From assembly GCF_014199935.1 (NCBI RefSeq), contig NZ_JACHOP010000021.1, positions 1 through 64,000 on the forward strand: a stretch of DNA of 64,000 nt, read 5' to 3'. Shown here piece after piece: positions 12,192 to 20,159 of the stretch; the first letter of the stretch is position 1, and each line of letters opens with the position of its first letter. Position numbers and translations under genes: made by a program. The notes under the pieces were generated by a model. The model did no database searches. It was not told the origin of the DNA and worked only from the letters and a program-made list of their open reading frames with translations. The stretch comes from Methylorubrum rhodinum (lineage in GTDB: Bacteria; Pseudomonadota; Alphaproteobacteria; Rhizobiales; Beijerinckiaceae).

Positions 12192-12484
12192 GTGCCGATC
12201 CGCGCCACTACGACATCATCGTCTCCCCGGTCATCACCGAGAAGGCGACCAACCTCACCGAGCAGAACAAGGTCGTCTTCCGGGTCGCCCCGAAGGCCAC
12301 CAAGCCGCAGATCAAGGAAGCGGTCGAGCGTCTGTTCGACGTCAAGGTCACGGGCGTGAACACGCTCACGACCAAGGGCAAGAAGAAGTTCTTCCGCGGG
12401 CAGCGCGGGCAGCGTTCGGACGTGAAGAAGGCGATCGTCACCCTCGCCGAGGGCGATACGATCGACGTCACGACCGGCCTCTGA
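12188..12484 (+). CDS. rplW: Ribosomal protein L23
   Basis: L23, at the tunnel exit and a docking site for trigger factor and the signal recognition particle, 98 residues. The start overlaps the rplD stop by four bases (ATGA), typical of coupled translation. SPVITEKAT near the N-terminus and TNLTEQNKVVFRV are family hallmarks. Confidence 0.97.
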   Translation: MSADPRHYDIIVSPVITEKATNLTEQNKVVFRVAPKATKPQIKEAVERLFDVKVTGVNTLTTKGKKKFFRGQRGQRSDVKKAIVTLAEGDTIDVTTGL

Positions 12485-12509
12485 GACGAGAAGCGTTAGG
12501 ATCAAGCCG

Positions 12510-13346
12510 ATGGCCTTGAAGACATTCAAACCGGTCACGCCGAGCCTCCGCCAGCTCGTGCTCGTCGACCGCCGTGAGCTCTACAAGGGCAAGCCGGTCA
12601 AGGCGCTGACCGAGGGCAAGAGCTCCTCGGGCGGCCGCAACAACCTGGGTCGCATCACCGTCCGCTTCCGCGGCGGCGGTCACAAGCGGGTCCTGCGCAA
12701 CGTCGACTTCAAGCGTCGCGAGAACCTCAACGTGACGGCGACCGTGGAGCGGATCGAGTACGATCCGAACCGCACCGCCTTCATCGCGCTCATCACCTTC
12801 CCCGAGGGCAAGCAGAGCTACATCCTGGCTCCGCAGCGCCTCTCGCCGGGCGACAAGGTGGTGGCCGGCGAGAGCGTCGACATCAAGCCGGGCAATGCCG
12901 GCCCGATCGGCTCGATGCCGGTGGGCACCATCGTCCACAATGTCGAGCTGAAGATCGGCAAGGGCGGCGCCATCGCCCGCTCCGCGGGCAACTACGCCCA
13001 GATCGTCGGCCGCGACCAGGGCTACGTGACGCTGCGCCTGAACTCGGGCGAGCAGCGCCTCGTGCACGGCCAGTGCTTCGCGAGCGTGGGTGCGGTGTCG
13101 AACCCGGACCACATGAACATCTCGCTCGGCAAGGCCGGCCGCAACCGCTGGCTGGGAAAACGCCCGCACAACCGCGGCGTCGCGATGAACCCGGTCGACC
13201 ACCCGCACGGCGGCGGCGAGGGTCGCACCTCGGGCGGCCGGAACCCGGTCACGCCCTGGGGCGTGCCCACCAAGGGGAAGAAGACCCGGTCCAACAAGCG
13301 GACCGACGCCTTCATCCTGTCCAGCCGCCATAACCGCAAGAAGTAA
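12510..13346 (+). CDS. rplB: Ribosomal protein L2
   Basis: L2, essential for subunit joining and peptidyl-transferase activity, 278 residues. The sequence has MALKTFKPVTPSLRQ, the GRNNLGRITVRFRGGGHK stretch, and the signature MNPVDHPHGGGEGR whose histidine is close to the catalytic centre. It follows rplW by 25 bp. Confidence 0.98.
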   Translation: MALKTFKPVTPSLRQLVLVDRRELYKGKPVKALTEGKSSSGGRNNLGRITVRFRGGGHKRVLRNVDFKRRENLNVTATVERIEYDPNRTAFIALITFPEGKQSYILAPQRLSPGDKVVAGESVDIKPGNAGPIGSMPVGTIVHNVELKIGKGGAIARSAGNYAQIVGRDQGYVTLRLNSGEQRLVHGQCFASVGAVSNPDHMNISLGKAGRNRWLGKRPHNRGVAMNPVDHPHGGGEGRTSGGRNPVTPWGVPTKGKKTRSNKRTDAFILSSRHNRKK

Positions 13347-13351
13347 CCACC

Positions 13352-13630
13352 ATGGCACGTTCCCTCTGGAAAGGGCCGTTCGTCGACGGCTACCTCCTCA
13401 AGAAGGCCGACGCCGCCCGCGGCTCCAGCCGCAACGAGGTCGTCAAGATCTGGAGCCGCCGCTCCACGATCCTCCCGCAGTTCGTCGGCATCACCTTCGG
13501 GGTGCACAACGGACACAAGCATATCCCGGTCTACGTCACCGAGGAGATGGTCGGTCACAAGTTCGGCGAGTTCTCGCCGACCCGTACCTTCCCCGGTCAC
13601 GCGGCCGACAAGAAGGCGAAGAGGCGCTGA
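13352..13630 (+). CDS. rpsS: Ribosomal protein S19
   Basis: S19, which with S13 forms a complex in the 30S head, 92 residues. MARSLWKGPFVDGYLL, WSRRSTILPQFVG and the C-terminal GEFSPTRTFPGHAADKK are diagnostic. It is only 5 bp after rplB and 1 bp before rplV. Confidence 0.98.
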   Translation: MARSLWKGPFVDGYLLKKADAARGSSRNEVVKIWSRRSTILPQFVGITFGVHNGHKHIPVYVTEEMVGHKFGEFSPTRTFPGHAADKKAKRR

Positions 13631-13631
13631 G

Positions 13632-14015
13632 ATGGGCAAAGCTGCCACCCCCCGCGCGCTCCCCGAGAACGAGGCGAAGGCCGTCGCGCGGATGCTCCGC
13701 GTGTCGCCCCAGAAGCTCAACCTCGTGGCGGCGCTGATCCGCGGCAAGAAGGTCGAGTCGGCGCTGGCCGACCTCGAATTCTCCCGCAAGCGCATCGCCC
13801 GCGATGTGAAGAAGTGCCTGGAGAGCGCGATCGCCAACGCCGAGAACAACCACGACCTCGACGTGGACGATCTCGTCGTGACCCAGGCCTTCGTCGGCAA
13901 GGCGCTGGTGCTCAAGCGCTTCCACGCCCGTGCCCGCGGTCGCGGCGCGCGCATCCTGAAGCCCTTCTCGAACCTCACGATCGTGGTTCGCGAAGTGCGC
14001 GCTGAAGCGGCCTGA
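13632..14015 (+). CDS. rplV: Ribosomal protein L22
   Basis: L22, whose long beta hairpin reaches into the 50S exit tunnel, 127 residues. Recognisable stretches are VSPQKLNLVAALIRGKKV and the hairpin FHARARGRGARILKPFSNL. The fixed order rpsS-rplV-rpsC and tight spacing agree. Confidence 0.97.
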   Translation: MGKAATPRALPENEAKAVARMLRVSPQKLNLVAALIRGKKVESALADLEFSRKRIARDVKKCLESAIANAENNHDLDVDDLVVTQAFVGKALVLKRFHARARGRGARILKPFSNLTIVVREVRAEAA

Positions 14016-14025
14016 GGAGACCATC

Positions 14026-14772
14026 ATGGGTCAGAAGATCAATCCGATCGGCCTGCGTCTCGGCATCAACCGGACCTGGGATTCCCGCTGGTTCGCCGAG
14101 AAGGGCGAGTACGCCAAGCTGATGCACGAGGACGTGGCCATCCGCGCCGCCCTCATGAAGCAGCTCAAGCAGGCCGCCGTCTCCAAGATCGTCATCGAGC
14201 GCCCGCACCGGAAGTGCCGCGTCACCATCCACTCGGGCCGTCCGGGCGTGGTGATCGGCAAGAAGGGCGCGGACATCGAGAAGCTGCGCAAGCTCGTCGG
14301 CACGATGACCAAGGCCGACGTGACGATCAACATCGTCGAGGTGCGCAAGCCCGAGGTCGATGCGGTGCTGGTGGCCGAGTCCATCGCGCAGCAGCTCGAG
14401 CGCCGCGTCGCCTTCCGTCGCGCCATGAAGCGCGCCGTGCAGTCGGCGATGCGCCTGGGTGCCGAGGGCATCCGCATCAACTGCGCCGGCCGTCTCGGCG
14501 GCGCCGAGATCGCCCGCACCGAGTGGTACCGCGAGGGCCGCGTTCCGCTGCACACCCTGCGGGCGGACGTGGATTACGGCACTGCCACGGCCTTCACGAC
14601 CTACGGCACCTGCGGCATCAAGGTGTGGGTGTTCAAGGGCGAGATCCTCGAGCACGACCCGATGGCCCAGGACAAGAAGGCCCAGGAAGAGGGCGGCCGT
14701 TCCGGCGGGCGCCGCGAGCGTGACGGCGACGACCGCGGGGGCCGTGGCCGCCGCGATCACGCCAACGCGTGA
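14026..14772 (+). CDS. rpsC: Ribosomal protein S3
   Basis: S3, part of the mRNA entry helicase site, 248 residues. The sequence has MGQKINPIGLRLGI at the start, a KH domain with VVIGKKGADIEKL, and the S3 C-terminal domain with ARTEWYREGRVPLHTLRA. The last 30 residues are an Arg/Gly/Asp-rich tail, longer than in enterobacteria. Confidence 0.98.
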   Translation: MGQKINPIGLRLGINRTWDSRWFAEKGEYAKLMHEDVAIRAALMKQLKQAAVSKIVIERPHRKCRVTIHSGRPGVVIGKKGADIEKLRKLVGTMTKADVTINIVEVRKPEVDAVLVAESIAQQLERRVAFRRAMKRAVQSAMRLGAEGIRINCAGRLGGAEIARTEWYREGRVPLHTLRADVDYGTATAFTTYGTCGIKVWVFKGEILEHDPMAQDKKAQEEGGRSGGRRERDGDDRGGRGRRDHANA

Positions 14773-14802
14773 TCCGGCCACCGCAGGATTTGAGAGGCTG
14801 CC

Positions 14803-15216
14803 ATGCTGCAACCCAAGAAGACCAAGTTCCGTAAGCAGTTCAAGGGGCGCATCAGCGGCGCGGCCAAGGGCGGCTTCGAGCTGAACTTCGGCCAGTTCGG
14901 TCTCAAGTGCCTTGAGCCCGAGCGCATCACCGCGCGCCAGATCGAGGCGGCCCGCCGCGCGATCACCCGCGAGATGAAGCGTCAGGGCCGCGTGTGGATC
15001 CGGGTTTTTCCGGATCTGCCCGTCACCGCCAAGCCCACCGAGGTCCGCATGGGCTCCGGTAAGGGCGCCCCCGAATACTGGGCGGCGCGTGTCCATCCGG
15101 GCCGCATCATGTTCGAGGTCGACGGCGTCGCCGAGGACATCGCCCGCGAGGCCCTGCGCTTGGGCGCCGCGAAGCTGCCGGTGCGCACCCGCGTCATCCA
15201 GCGCATCGCTGATTGA
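14803..15216 (+). CDS. rplP: Ribosomal protein L16
   Basis: L16, close to the tRNA acceptor end in the 50S A site, 137 residues. It has MLQPKKTKFRKQFKGR, the loop WIRVFPDLPVT and GSGKGAPEYWAARVHPGR. It starts 30 bp after rpsC. Confidence 0.98.
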   Translation: MLQPKKTKFRKQFKGRISGAAKGGFELNFGQFGLKCLEPERITARQIEAARRAITREMKRQGRVWIRVFPDLPVTAKPTEVRMGSGKGAPEYWAARVHPGRIMFEVDGVAEDIAREALRLGAAKLPVRTRVIQRIAD

Positions 15217-15228
15217 TAGGAAGAGATC

Positions 15229-15444
15229 ATGAAGTCCGAACAGAGACTGTCTGATCTGCGCGCTCTGTCGGCGGATCAGCTTTCCGACGAGCTCGTCAAC
15301 CTGAAGAAGGAGCAGTTCAACCTGCGCTTCCAGGGCGCGACGGGCCAACTCGAAAACGTCGCCCGGGTCCGTGAGGTCCGCCGCGACATCGCCCGTGTCC
15401 GCACGCTGCAGCGTCAGAAGACGCTCGACGCGGCCAAGGCCTGA
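15229..15444 (+). CDS. rpmC: Ribosomal protein L29
   Basis: L29, a short two-helix protein at the tunnel exit beside L23, 71 residues. LKKEQFNLRFQGATGQLEN and VREVRRDIARVRTL are typical. It starts with a good GGAAGAG site, 12 bp after rplP. Confidence 0.95.
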   Translation: MKSEQRLSDLRALSADQLSDELVNLKKEQFNLRFQGATGQLENVARVREVRRDIARVRTLQRQKTLDAAKA

Positions 15445-15455
15445 GGAGTCAGCCC

Positions 15456-15740
15456 ATGCCCAAGCGCGTCCTGCAAGGCGTCGTCGTCAGCGACAAGACC
15501 GACAAGACCATCGTCGTGAAGGTGGAGCGTCGCTTCACCCATCCGGTGATGAAGAAGACGGTTCGCCGCTCCAAGAACTACCACGCGCACGACGAGGCGA
15601 ACGTCGCCAAGGTCGGCCAGACGGTGTTCATCGAGGAGTCGCGGCCCTTCTCCAAGACCAAGACCTGGAAGCTGGTCGAGGACCAGGCCGCCGCGGCCGA
15701 AGCCTCGGGCACCGGCGTCGAGGCCACCGTCGAGGCTTGA
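15456..15740 (+). CDS. rpsQ: Ribosomal protein S17
   Basis: S17, an early 30S assembly protein of OB fold, 94 residues. MPKRVLQGVVVSDKTDKT and the RSKNYHAHDE segment are diagnostic. About 15 extra residues, Ala/Glu-rich, extend the C-terminus compared with enterobacteria. A strong terminator follows at 15771, so the S10 operon ends here instead of running into rplN as in Escherichia coli. Confidence 0.97.
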   Translation: MPKRVLQGVVVSDKTDKTIVVKVERRFTHPVMKKTVRRSKNYHAHDEANVAKVGQTVFIEESRPFSKTKTWKLVEDQAAAAEASGTGVEATVEA

Positions 15741-15770
15741 TCGCCTTCGTCGGTTTTTCCCGGAGTTGCG

Positions 15771-15806
15771 AAAGGCGGGTGCTGCGGCACCCGCCTTTTT
15801 CGTTTT
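15771..15806 (+). terminator. Rho-independent terminator after rpsQ
   Basis: A perfect twelve-pair stem (15771-15782 with 15787-15798, aaaggcgggtgc/gcacccgccttt) has a four-base loop, followed by ttcgtttt. It also faces the antisense DUF6883 gene ending at 15861, so it could serve both directions. Confidence 0.85.
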
Positions 15807-15860
15807 GACTGAATGACGAGATTGCACATCGCGCGGACCGCTGTGCTGGTCCAGCCGCAC

Positions 15861-16226
15861 CTATTTCGTCGGCGGCAGCTTGGGCAGCGGCTTGAGCGTG
15901 ATGAATCGGGCGATGCCCGCCGCCGCGTCGCGGTCCACCTGCCAGACGGTCCGAACGTTGGCGGATGCTCCGCCGGGGCAGGGGAGGGGGGCGTCGAAGT
16001 GTAGCCGGCGCCCGAACGGCAGGACGACACTGCGTGTCAGGTCACCGAGCGTCGGATGAAGCAGAAGCGCCTGCTTCAGGGCTTCGGGATCGTCGGTGGA
16101 GAAACCGACGCTGACGAGAAAGGCGCATTTCGCACCGCCTTCCCCATGATCCGGATCGAGGAAGTACGCACGGATCTTGGCATCCTCGACCCGATACTGC
16201 GCAGGGATCGGGTTCGGCTCGATCAC
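15861..16226 (-). CDS. DUF6883-like protein, antisense inside the ribosomal cluster
   Basis: This 121-residue protein is read from a GTG that overlaps the stop of the upstream DUF4926-like gene by four bases (GTGA). The start is placed there because similarity begins at IEPNPIPAQYRVEDAKIRAY. Features match the DUF6883 family: a first strand with YFLDPDHGEGGAKCAF, VSVGFSTDDPEALKQALL, and the final NVRTVWQVDRD strand. Members occur as free small proteins and as C-terminal modules of polymorphic toxins; their activity is not established. It may form a two-gene module with the DUF4926 partner. The position between rpsQ and rplN, opposite to the ribosomal genes, suggests insertion. Confidence 0.7.
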   Translation of the reverse strand: MIEPNPIPAQYRVEDAKIRAYFLDPDHGEGGAKCAFLVSVGFSTDDPEALKQALLLHPTLGDLTRSVVLPFGRRLHFDAPLPCPGGASANVRTVWQVDRDAAAGIARFITLKPLPKLPPTK

Positions 16227-16495
16227 CCGTCGGTGGGCTCGACGCGCTGCAACGCCTCCGGCGCGATCGCCGCCAGGGTTTCGACCGGACGCTCGAACTC
16301 GACGTCGAAGGCCGCCCCGCCGTTCCACACGGCGACGATGGTCCCCTCGCTGCCCGCGGGCACGGTCTCGCCGTCCTCGCCCGACACGACTTTCAGCGTG
16401 CGGACGCGGTCGAGTTCGCGGAACGCCGCCGACGGCGCCGAGCGTTGCCGGGGCCATGGGTCGTCGTGGCTGATGTTGCGGCTTCGCGCGGACAT
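16223..16495 (-). CDS. DUF4926-like small protein
   Basis: A 90-residue protein whose C-terminal 60 residues have the DUF4926 pattern: FRELDRVRTLKVVSGEDG, then VPAGSEGTIVAVWNGGAAFD and VEFERPVET, a small SH3-like beta fold. The first 25 residues are unlike the family, so a later start is possible. It overlaps the DUF6883-like gene by four bases and is transcribed first, an arrangement common in toxin-antitoxin and immunity pairs. Function is unproven. Confidence 0.65.
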   Translation of the reverse strand: MSARSRNISHDDPWPRQRSAPSAAFRELDRVRTLKVVSGEDGETVPAGSEGTIVAVWNGGAAFDVEFERPVETLAAIAPEALQRVEPTDG

Positions 16496-17004
16496 GCCGC
16501 TACTATGCGCCCGGCGGGATGGATTGCCAACGCGTGCCCTGCCGACGAGGCGTATTTCTGAATGGTCGTACCGAATCTTCGGCCCACGCCATTATTGCGA
16601 GGCGGAGCCGAAGCAATCCATGGCTCCGTACGAGCCGAAAACCTCACTTTCCGTGATGACGGGTCCGCTGCAGTCGTCTCGCTCTATCCGGGGTCTTCGC
16701 GCACTGGATTGCTTCGGCTTCGCCTCGCAATGACCGCGCGGGAAAACCCGAGGCCGCGCGAAACCGCGGCGTGATCTGCGCTCCCCGCCTTGCGCTCCCT
16801 CCCAGACCGGTGTAAGCGGCCCGTCTTCGCGACATTCGGCCGGGGTGTTCGCACCCTTGCACACGCGGTGACCGCGCCGGCGTCTTAACGACGCCGTGGC
16901 GCGGTTCGTTACATCCGGGGACGTCAGATCCCCATCAGGCGTCGTCCGCCGGGCAATACCGTCCGCGTGCGGAAACCCGCCTGAAACAAGGAAAGGTCAC
17001 TCCC
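16496..17004. other. Intergenic stretch before rplN with a repeat
   Basis: About 510 bp without a gene. It holds the 138-bp inverted-repeat element listed separately, and a short cggcgtc/gacgccg hairpin near 16880. Since a terminator follows rpsQ, a promoter for the spc group must lie here, but no convincing hexamers were found. Confidence 0.5.
16594..16731. repeat. 138-bp element bounded by 27-bp inverted repeats
   Basis: The left arm 16594-16620 (attgcgaggcggagccgaag...) and right arm 16705-16731 are 27 bases long and complementary with one mismatch. The core has no open reading frame of note. A degenerate copy of similar length lies at 28403-28541, so this is a dispersed family of REP or MITE type. 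Confidence 0.75.
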
Positions 17005-17373
17005 GTGATCCAGATGCAGACGAATCTGGACGTCGCCGACAATTCGGGTGCGCGCCGCGTGATGTGCATCAAGGTGCTCGGCGGGTCCAAGCGCAAGTAT
17101 GCCGGCGTCGGCGACATCATCGTCGTCTCCGTCAAGGAGGCGATCCCGCGCGGCCGCGTGAAGAAGGGCGACGTCATGAAGGCGGTCGTCGTGCGCACCG
17201 CCAAGGACGTGAAGCGCGCCGACGGCTCCGTCATCCGCTTCGACAAGAACGCCGCCGTTCTGATCAACAATCAGAAGGAGCCGGTCGGCACCCGTATCTT
17301 CGGGCCGGTGCCGCGCGAGCTGCGCGCCCGCAACCACATGAAGATCATCTCGCTCGCTCCTGAGGTGCTGTGA
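17005..17373 (+). CDS. rplN: Ribosomal protein L14
   Basis: L14, at the subunit interface of the 50S, 122 residues. A GTG start is chosen because it gives the family N-terminus IQMQTNLDVADNSGARR, with AAGGAAAGG just upstream. The conserved GDIIVVSVKEA and the C-terminal IFGPVPRELR are present. It begins the spc group, here separated from rpsQ by more than 1.2 kb. Confidence 0.97.
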   Translation: MIQMQTNLDVADNSGARRVMCIKVLGGSKRKYAGVGDIIVVSVKEAIPRGRVKKGDVMKAVVVRTAKDVKRADGSVIRFDKNAAVLINNQKEPVGTRIFGPVPRELRARNHMKIISLAPEVL

Positions 17374-17687
17374 TGGCCGCCAAGATCAAGAAGGGCGACA
17401 CGGTCGTCGTTCTCACCGGCCGCGACTCGGGTCGCTCCGGCGAGGTCATCCAGGTGATGCCGAAGGAGGGCAAGGCCTTCGTGCGCGGCGTCAACCTGGT
17501 GAAGAAGCACCAGAAGCAGACCAACACTCAGGAGGGCGGCATCATCTCGAAGGAGGCCGCCATCCAACTCTCGAACATCGCGGTGGCCGACGCCAACGGC
17601 AAGCCGACCCGCGTGGGTTTCCGCATCCTCGATGACGGCCGCAAGGTCCGCTTCGCCAAGACGACGGGGGATCAGATCGATGGCTGA
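17373..17687 (+). CDS. rplX: Ribosomal protein L24
   Basis: L24, an assembly-initiating 50S protein with a KOW motif (KIKKGDTVVVLTGRDSGR), 104 residues. The ATG at 17373 shares one base with the rplN stop; a GTG three bases before it is an alternative. Its end overlaps rplE by eight bases. Confidence 0.96.
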   Translation: MAAKIKKGDTVVVLTGRDSGRSGEVIQVMPKEGKAFVRGVNLVKKHQKQTNTQEGGIISKEAAIQLSNIAVADANGKPTRVGFRILDDGRKVRFAKTTGDQIDG

Positions 17688-18246
17688 GGCCGACAAGAAC
17701 GCCTACGTCCCGCGTCTGCGCAAGCACTACGACGAGGTCGTCCGGCAGAAGCTCATCGAGCAGTTCGGGTACAAGAACCCGATGCAGGTGCCGCAGATCG
17801 AGAAGATCGTCATCAACATGGGCGTCGGCGAGTCCACCGCCGATTCCAAGAAGGCCACCGTGGCGGCGGGCGACCTCGCCCTGATCGCCGGCCAGAAGCC
17901 GGTCATCACCCGCGCCCGCAAGGCGATCGCGACCTTCAAGGTCCGCGAGGGCATGCCGATCGGTTGCAAGGTGACGCTTCGCAAGGCCCGCATGTACGAG
18001 TTCATGGACCGTCTGGTCACGATCGCGCTGCCGCGCGTGCGCGACTTCCGCGGCCTGAATCCGCGCTCCTTCGACGGCCGCGGCAACTACGCCATGGGCC
18101 TCAAGGAGCACCTCGTGTTCCCGGAGATCTCCTACGACAAGGCGGAGCAGACCTGGGGCATGGACATCGTCGTCCAGACGAGTGCCACCACGGACGAAGA
18201 GGCCAAGGCGCTCCTCGCCCATTTCAAGTTCCCGTTCCGGCAGTAA
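17680..18246 (+). CDS. rplE: Ribosomal protein L5
   Basis: L5, which binds 5S rRNA and contacts P-site tRNA, 188 residues. The start at 17680 gives MAEADKNAYVPRLRKHY; a longer frame upstream lies inside rplX and has no similarity. IEKIVINMGVGES and the loop VTLRKARMYEFMDRL are diagnostic. It overlaps the end of rplX, so translation is likely coupled. Confidence 0.97.
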   Translation: MAEADKNAYVPRLRKHYDEVVRQKLIEQFGYKNPMQVPQIEKIVINMGVGESTADSKKATVAAGDLALIAGQKPVITRARKAIATFKVREGMPIGCKVTLRKARMYEFMDRLVTIALPRVRDFRGLNPRSFDGRGNYAMGLKEHLVFPEISYDKAEQTWGMDIVVQTSATTDEEAKALLAHFKFPFRQ

Positions 18247-18287
18247 GCGGCGGCGACGCCGCTTAGACGCGGACACTGGAGAAAGAC

Positions 18288-18593
18288 ATGGCTAAGAAAA
18301 GCTCAGTCGAGAAGAACAACCACCGCAAGGAGCTGGTCAAGCGCTTCGCCGAGAAGCGCAAGGCCCTGCTCGCGATCGCCAACGACGAGTCCCGCGAGAT
18401 GGAGGAGCGCTTCGAGGCGCGCCTCAAGCTCGCCGAGCTGCCGCGCAACTCGTCGGCCACCCGCATCCGCAACCGCTGCGAGATGACCGGCCGCCCGCGC
18501 GCCTACTACCGCAAGCTCGGCGTCTCGCGCGTCGCCCTGCGGGAACTCGGCAACCGGGGTCTGATCCCGGGTCTCGTGAAGTCCAGCTGGTAA
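18288..18593 (+). CDS. rpsN: Ribosomal protein S14, zinc-free type
   Basis: S14 of the 30S head, 101 residues. It is the long form without the paired CxxC zinc motifs of the short type. MAKKSSVEKNNHR and the C-terminal RNRCEMTGRPRAYYRKLG and GLIPGLVKSSW are characteristic. It follows rplE by 41 bp. Confidence 0.97.
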   Translation: MAKKSSVEKNNHRKELVKRFAEKRKALLAIANDESREMEERFEARLKLAELPRNSSATRIRNRCEMTGRPRAYYRKLGVSRVALRELGNRGLIPGLVKSSW

Positions 18594-18605
18594 GGGGAGG
18601 CATCC

Positions 18606-19001
18606 ATGGTGAACGATCCCGTGGGTGACATGCTCACCCGCATCCGCAACGGCCAGTCGCGTCGTCGCAACGTCGTCCAGACCCCCGGCTCGCGCCTGCG
18701 CGCCTCGGTCCTCGACGTGCTGAAGTCCGAGGGCTACATCCGCGACTACGCGGTGTCCGACCTCGGCAACGGCCGCACCGAGTTCCAGATCGAGCTCAAG
18801 TACTACGACGGTCGCCCGGTCATCCGGGAGATCAAGCGCGTGTCGAAGCCCGGCCGCCGCGTCTACTCGTCGGTCGGCGAGCTGCCGCGCGTCGCCGACG
18901 GTCTCGGCGTCACCATCGTCTCCACCCCGCAGGGCGTCATGGCCGACCACGAGGCGCGCGAGCGCAACGTCGGCGGTGAAGTGCTCTGCAAAGTGTTCTG
19001 A
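18606..19001 (+). CDS. rpsH: Ribosomal protein S8
   Basis: S8, a central-domain 30S assembly protein, 131 residues. In enterobacteria it also represses the spc operon by binding the rplE leader. DPVGDMLTRIRNGQ and the C-terminal STPQGVMADHEARERNVGGEV fit the family. The gap to rpsN is 12 bp. Confidence 0.97.
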   Translation: MVNDPVGDMLTRIRNGQSRRRNVVQTPGSRLRASVLDVLKSEGYIRDYAVSDLGNGRTEFQIELKYYDGRPVIREIKRVSKPGRRVYSSVGELPRVADGLGVTIVSTPQGVMADHEARERNVGGEVLCKVF

Positions 19002-19017
19002 TCCGGAGGGCAGCGAC

Positions 19018-19551
19018 ATGTCTCGCGTAGGCAAGAAGCCCGTCCCCGTCCCGAGCGGCGTCACCGCCACGGTCACGGGTCAGACGGTGACGATGAAAGG
19101 CTCCAAGGGCGAGCTGAAGTTCGTGGTTCCGCCCCAGGTCATCGTCGATTTCAAGGACGGCGCCGTCTCGGTGCAGCCCAAGGACCAGTCGAAGCAGGCG
19201 CGCTCCCTGTGGGGTACGTCGCGCGCCCAGGTGGCCAACCTCGTCGAGGGCGTCTCCAAGGGTTTCGAGAAGAAGCTGGAGATCACCGGCGTGGGTTACC
19301 GCGCGGCGATGGCCGGCAAGGCGCTCAAGCTGTCGCTCGGCTACAGCCACGACATCGAGTACGAGATCCCGGCCGGCATCACCATCGTGACGCCCAAGCC
19401 CACGGAGATCGTGATCTCGGGCATCGACCGGCAGCGCGTCGGTCAGGTTGCGGCGGAGATTCGCGAGTATCGCGGCCCCGAGCCCTACAAGGGCAAGGGC
19501 GTCAAGTACGCTGGCGAGTTCATCTTCCGCAAGGAAGGCAAGAAGAAGTAA
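19018..19551 (+). CDS. rplF: Ribosomal protein L6
   Basis: L6, near the GTPase-associated centre of the 50S, 177 residues in two repeated domains. The start is MSRVGKKPVPVPSGV at 19018, preceded by CGGAGGG; the frame upstream lies within rpsH. The C-terminal PEPYKGKGVKYAGE is highly conserved. Confidence 0.97.
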   Translation: MSRVGKKPVPVPSGVTATVTGQTVTMKGSKGELKFVVPPQVIVDFKDGAVSVQPKDQSKQARSLWGTSRAQVANLVEGVSKGFEKKLEITGVGYRAAMAGKALKLSLGYSHDIEYEIPAGITIVTPKPTEIVISGIDRQRVGQVAAEIREYRGPEPYKGKGVKYAGEFIFRKEGKKK

Positions 19552-19563
19552 GGAGGGCGATTC

Positions 19564-19926
19564 ATGTCGAACAAGAACGAAGCCCTCCTGCGCCGCAAGG
19601 CGCGGGTCCGTCGGGCCCTTAAAGCCACCGCCAACGGCCGTCCGCGGCTGTCCGTGTTCCGCTCGTCCAAGCAGATCTACGTCCAGGTCATCGACGACGC
19701 TGCGGGCCGTACGCTCGCTTCGGCGTCGAGCCTGGAGAAGGATCTCAAGGCCAGCCTCAAGACCGGCGCCGACAAGGCGGCGGCCGAGGCTGTGGGCAAG
19801 CTCGTCGCCGAGCGCGCCAAGGCCGCGGGCGTCACCAAGGTCGTCTTCGACCGTTCGGGCTACATCTTCCACGGCCGCGTCAAGGCTCTCGCCGACGCCG
19901 CCCGTGAGGGTGGTCTGGACTTCTGA
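19564..19926 (+). CDS. rplR: Ribosomal protein L18
   Basis: L18, which binds 5S rRNA with L5, 120 residues. RPRLSVFRSSKQIYVQVIDD and VVFDRSGYIFHGRVKALADA are diagnostic. It is followed by a 233-bp gap filled with hairpins before rpsE, unusual for a pair that is normally tightly linked. Confidence 0.97.
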   Translation: MSNKNEALLRRKARVRRALKATANGRPRLSVFRSSKQIYVQVIDDAAGRTLASASSLEKDLKASLKTGADKAAAEAVGKLVAERAKAAGVTKVVFDRSGYIFHGRVKALADAAREGGLDF

Positions 19927-19928
19927 AG

Positions 19929-20102
19929 CACCTCTCCTCCCCACAGATCTCGGGCTTGCCCGAGATCTGATCGTTGCTTGCTCAGATCGGGCAGGCCCGA
20001 TCTGAGTGGGGAGGAGCCGGAGGTGGGGGTCGAGCAGAAGGCACCGCTTCGGTTCCTCCTGAATCACCCCCACCCCTAACCCCTCCCCGCAAGGGGGAGG
20101 GG
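19929..20102 (+). repeat. Stacked inverted repeats between rplR and rpsE
   Basis: Three structures occupy most of the gap: a palindrome agatctcgggc/gcccgagatct, a second tcagatcgggc/gcccgatctga, and a third cccctcccc/ggggagggg hairpin at 20080-20102. The first two sit inside a larger imperfect pair of arms (cacctctcctcccc near 19930 and ggggaggagccggaggtg near 20010-20025). This looks like a REP-type insertion that could tune distal spc expression. Confidence 0.7.
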
Positions 20103-20159
20103 AATCATCGAGCGAGCGGGTCTTTCCGATCCGCGCCAGTGAGATAACGGGAAAAAAGC

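Noticed and set aside
16056..16733. 225-residue plus-strand frame between rpsQ and rplN
   Set aside because: It is antisense to the DUF4926/DUF6883 pair and runs through the repeat; the minus-strand frames have family patterns and coupled starts.
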